Shown: piece by piece, positions 5,941 through 5,988 of the stretch
Layout: the number at the start of each line of letters is the position of its first letter
Numbering within the stretch: position 1 is the first letter of the stretch
NCBI GenBank assembly: GCA_049965975.1
Contig: JBMFVN010000044.1
Location: 1 to 5,988, forward strand
Source: JAGDXZ01 sp049965975
GTDB lineage: Archaea; Micrarchaeota; Micrarchaeia; Micrarchaeales; CABMGC01
Direction: 5' to 3'
Length of the DNA: 5,988 bases
Notes under the pieces: generated by a model
What the model was told of the DNA's origin: nothing
Databases searched by the model: none
The model's input: the letters and a program-made list of their open reading frames with translations, nothing else
Made by a program: the position numbers and the translations under genes

Positions 5941-5953
5941 AAAAGCTTAAATA
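5941..5953 (+). promoter_or_regulatory. BRE/TATA promoter for a divergent gene beyond the right edge
   Basis: AAAAGCTTAAATA is a close match to the archaeal BRE plus TATA arrangement (purine/A-rich element followed by TTAAATA). Transcription would start near 5975-5980 to the right. No ATG follows within the window, so the gene body must begin past 5988. Confidence 0.5.
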
Positions 5954-5982
5954 CTGCCAAAACAAATCTATTTTATAGGCAG
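5954..5982. repeat. Inverted repeat CTGCC-N19-GGCAG downstream of the plus-strand TATA box
   Basis: Arms at 5954-5958 and 5978-5982 are perfect over five bases. The flanking AAAGC (5942-5946) and GCTTT (5982-5986) are also complementary, but offset. The repeat spans the predicted start of the divergent transcript and a minus-strand TATA-like box, so a shared operator is possible. The arms are short and chance is a real alternative. Confidence 0.25.
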
Positions 5983-5988
5983 CTTTGA

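Noticed and set aside
5618..5950. Plus-strand frame of 110 codons running over the decarboxylase start and into the intergenic region
   Set aside because: Most of it is antisense to the conserved UbiD N-terminus, and it ends before the plus-strand TATA box. No motif is visible.
1..5988. tRNA, rRNA, CRISPR, insertion sequence or integration site
   Set aside because: No cloverleaf-like tRNA elements, regularly spaced repeats, transposase motifs or terminal inverted repeats were seen on either strand by eye. A covariance-model scan would be needed to exclude small non-coding RNAs.

Overview
The window reads as archaeal chromosome. Three things point that way. The two right-hand genes encode consecutive steps of the modified (archaeal) mevalonate pathway. 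The intergenic gaps carry BRE/TATA-like boxes rather than bacterial -35/-10 pairs. One gene is an EF-Tu-like protein of a kind I know from archaea, with a ruined GTPase site. The phylum cannot be fixed from sequence alone. A small-genome (DPANN/Micrarchaeota-like) archaeon is a guess based on compact packing and a fused aconitase-X gene. The pathway type argues against Thermoplasma, which uses a different mevalonate variant.

All five complete genes, and one truncated gene, lie on the minus strand, so transcription runs right to left. From right to left: (1) a UbiD-family decarboxylase (5844-4537), the likely anhydromevalonate phosphate decarboxylase; (2) 18 bp later, an aconitase-X protein (4518-3046), the likely phosphomevalonate dehydratase, with the small swivel subunit and large catalytic subunit fused in one chain; (3) after a 54-bp gap with a T-run and a TATA-like box, a polytopic DUF6159-like membrane protein (2991-2116); (4) 10 bp later, the EF-Tu-like pseudo-GTPase (2105-1212); (5) 9 bp later, a membrane-anchored clan GH-A glycoside hydrolase (1202-213). 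Past this lies the 5' part of an unrecognised gene (149 to the left edge), with its own promoter-like sequence. At the far right, a good TATA/BRE box on the plus strand suggests a divergent gene starting just beyond the window.

Functionally there are two units. The first should convert mevalonate 5-phosphate to trans-anhydromevalonate 5-phosphate and then to isopentenyl phosphate, feeding archaeal lipid synthesis. The second is a three-gene set (membrane protein, translation-factor-like protein, external glycosidase) with no established joint function; its tight spacing is its most interesting aspect. I saw no rRNA, tRNA, CRISPR array, insertion sequence or obvious mobile element.
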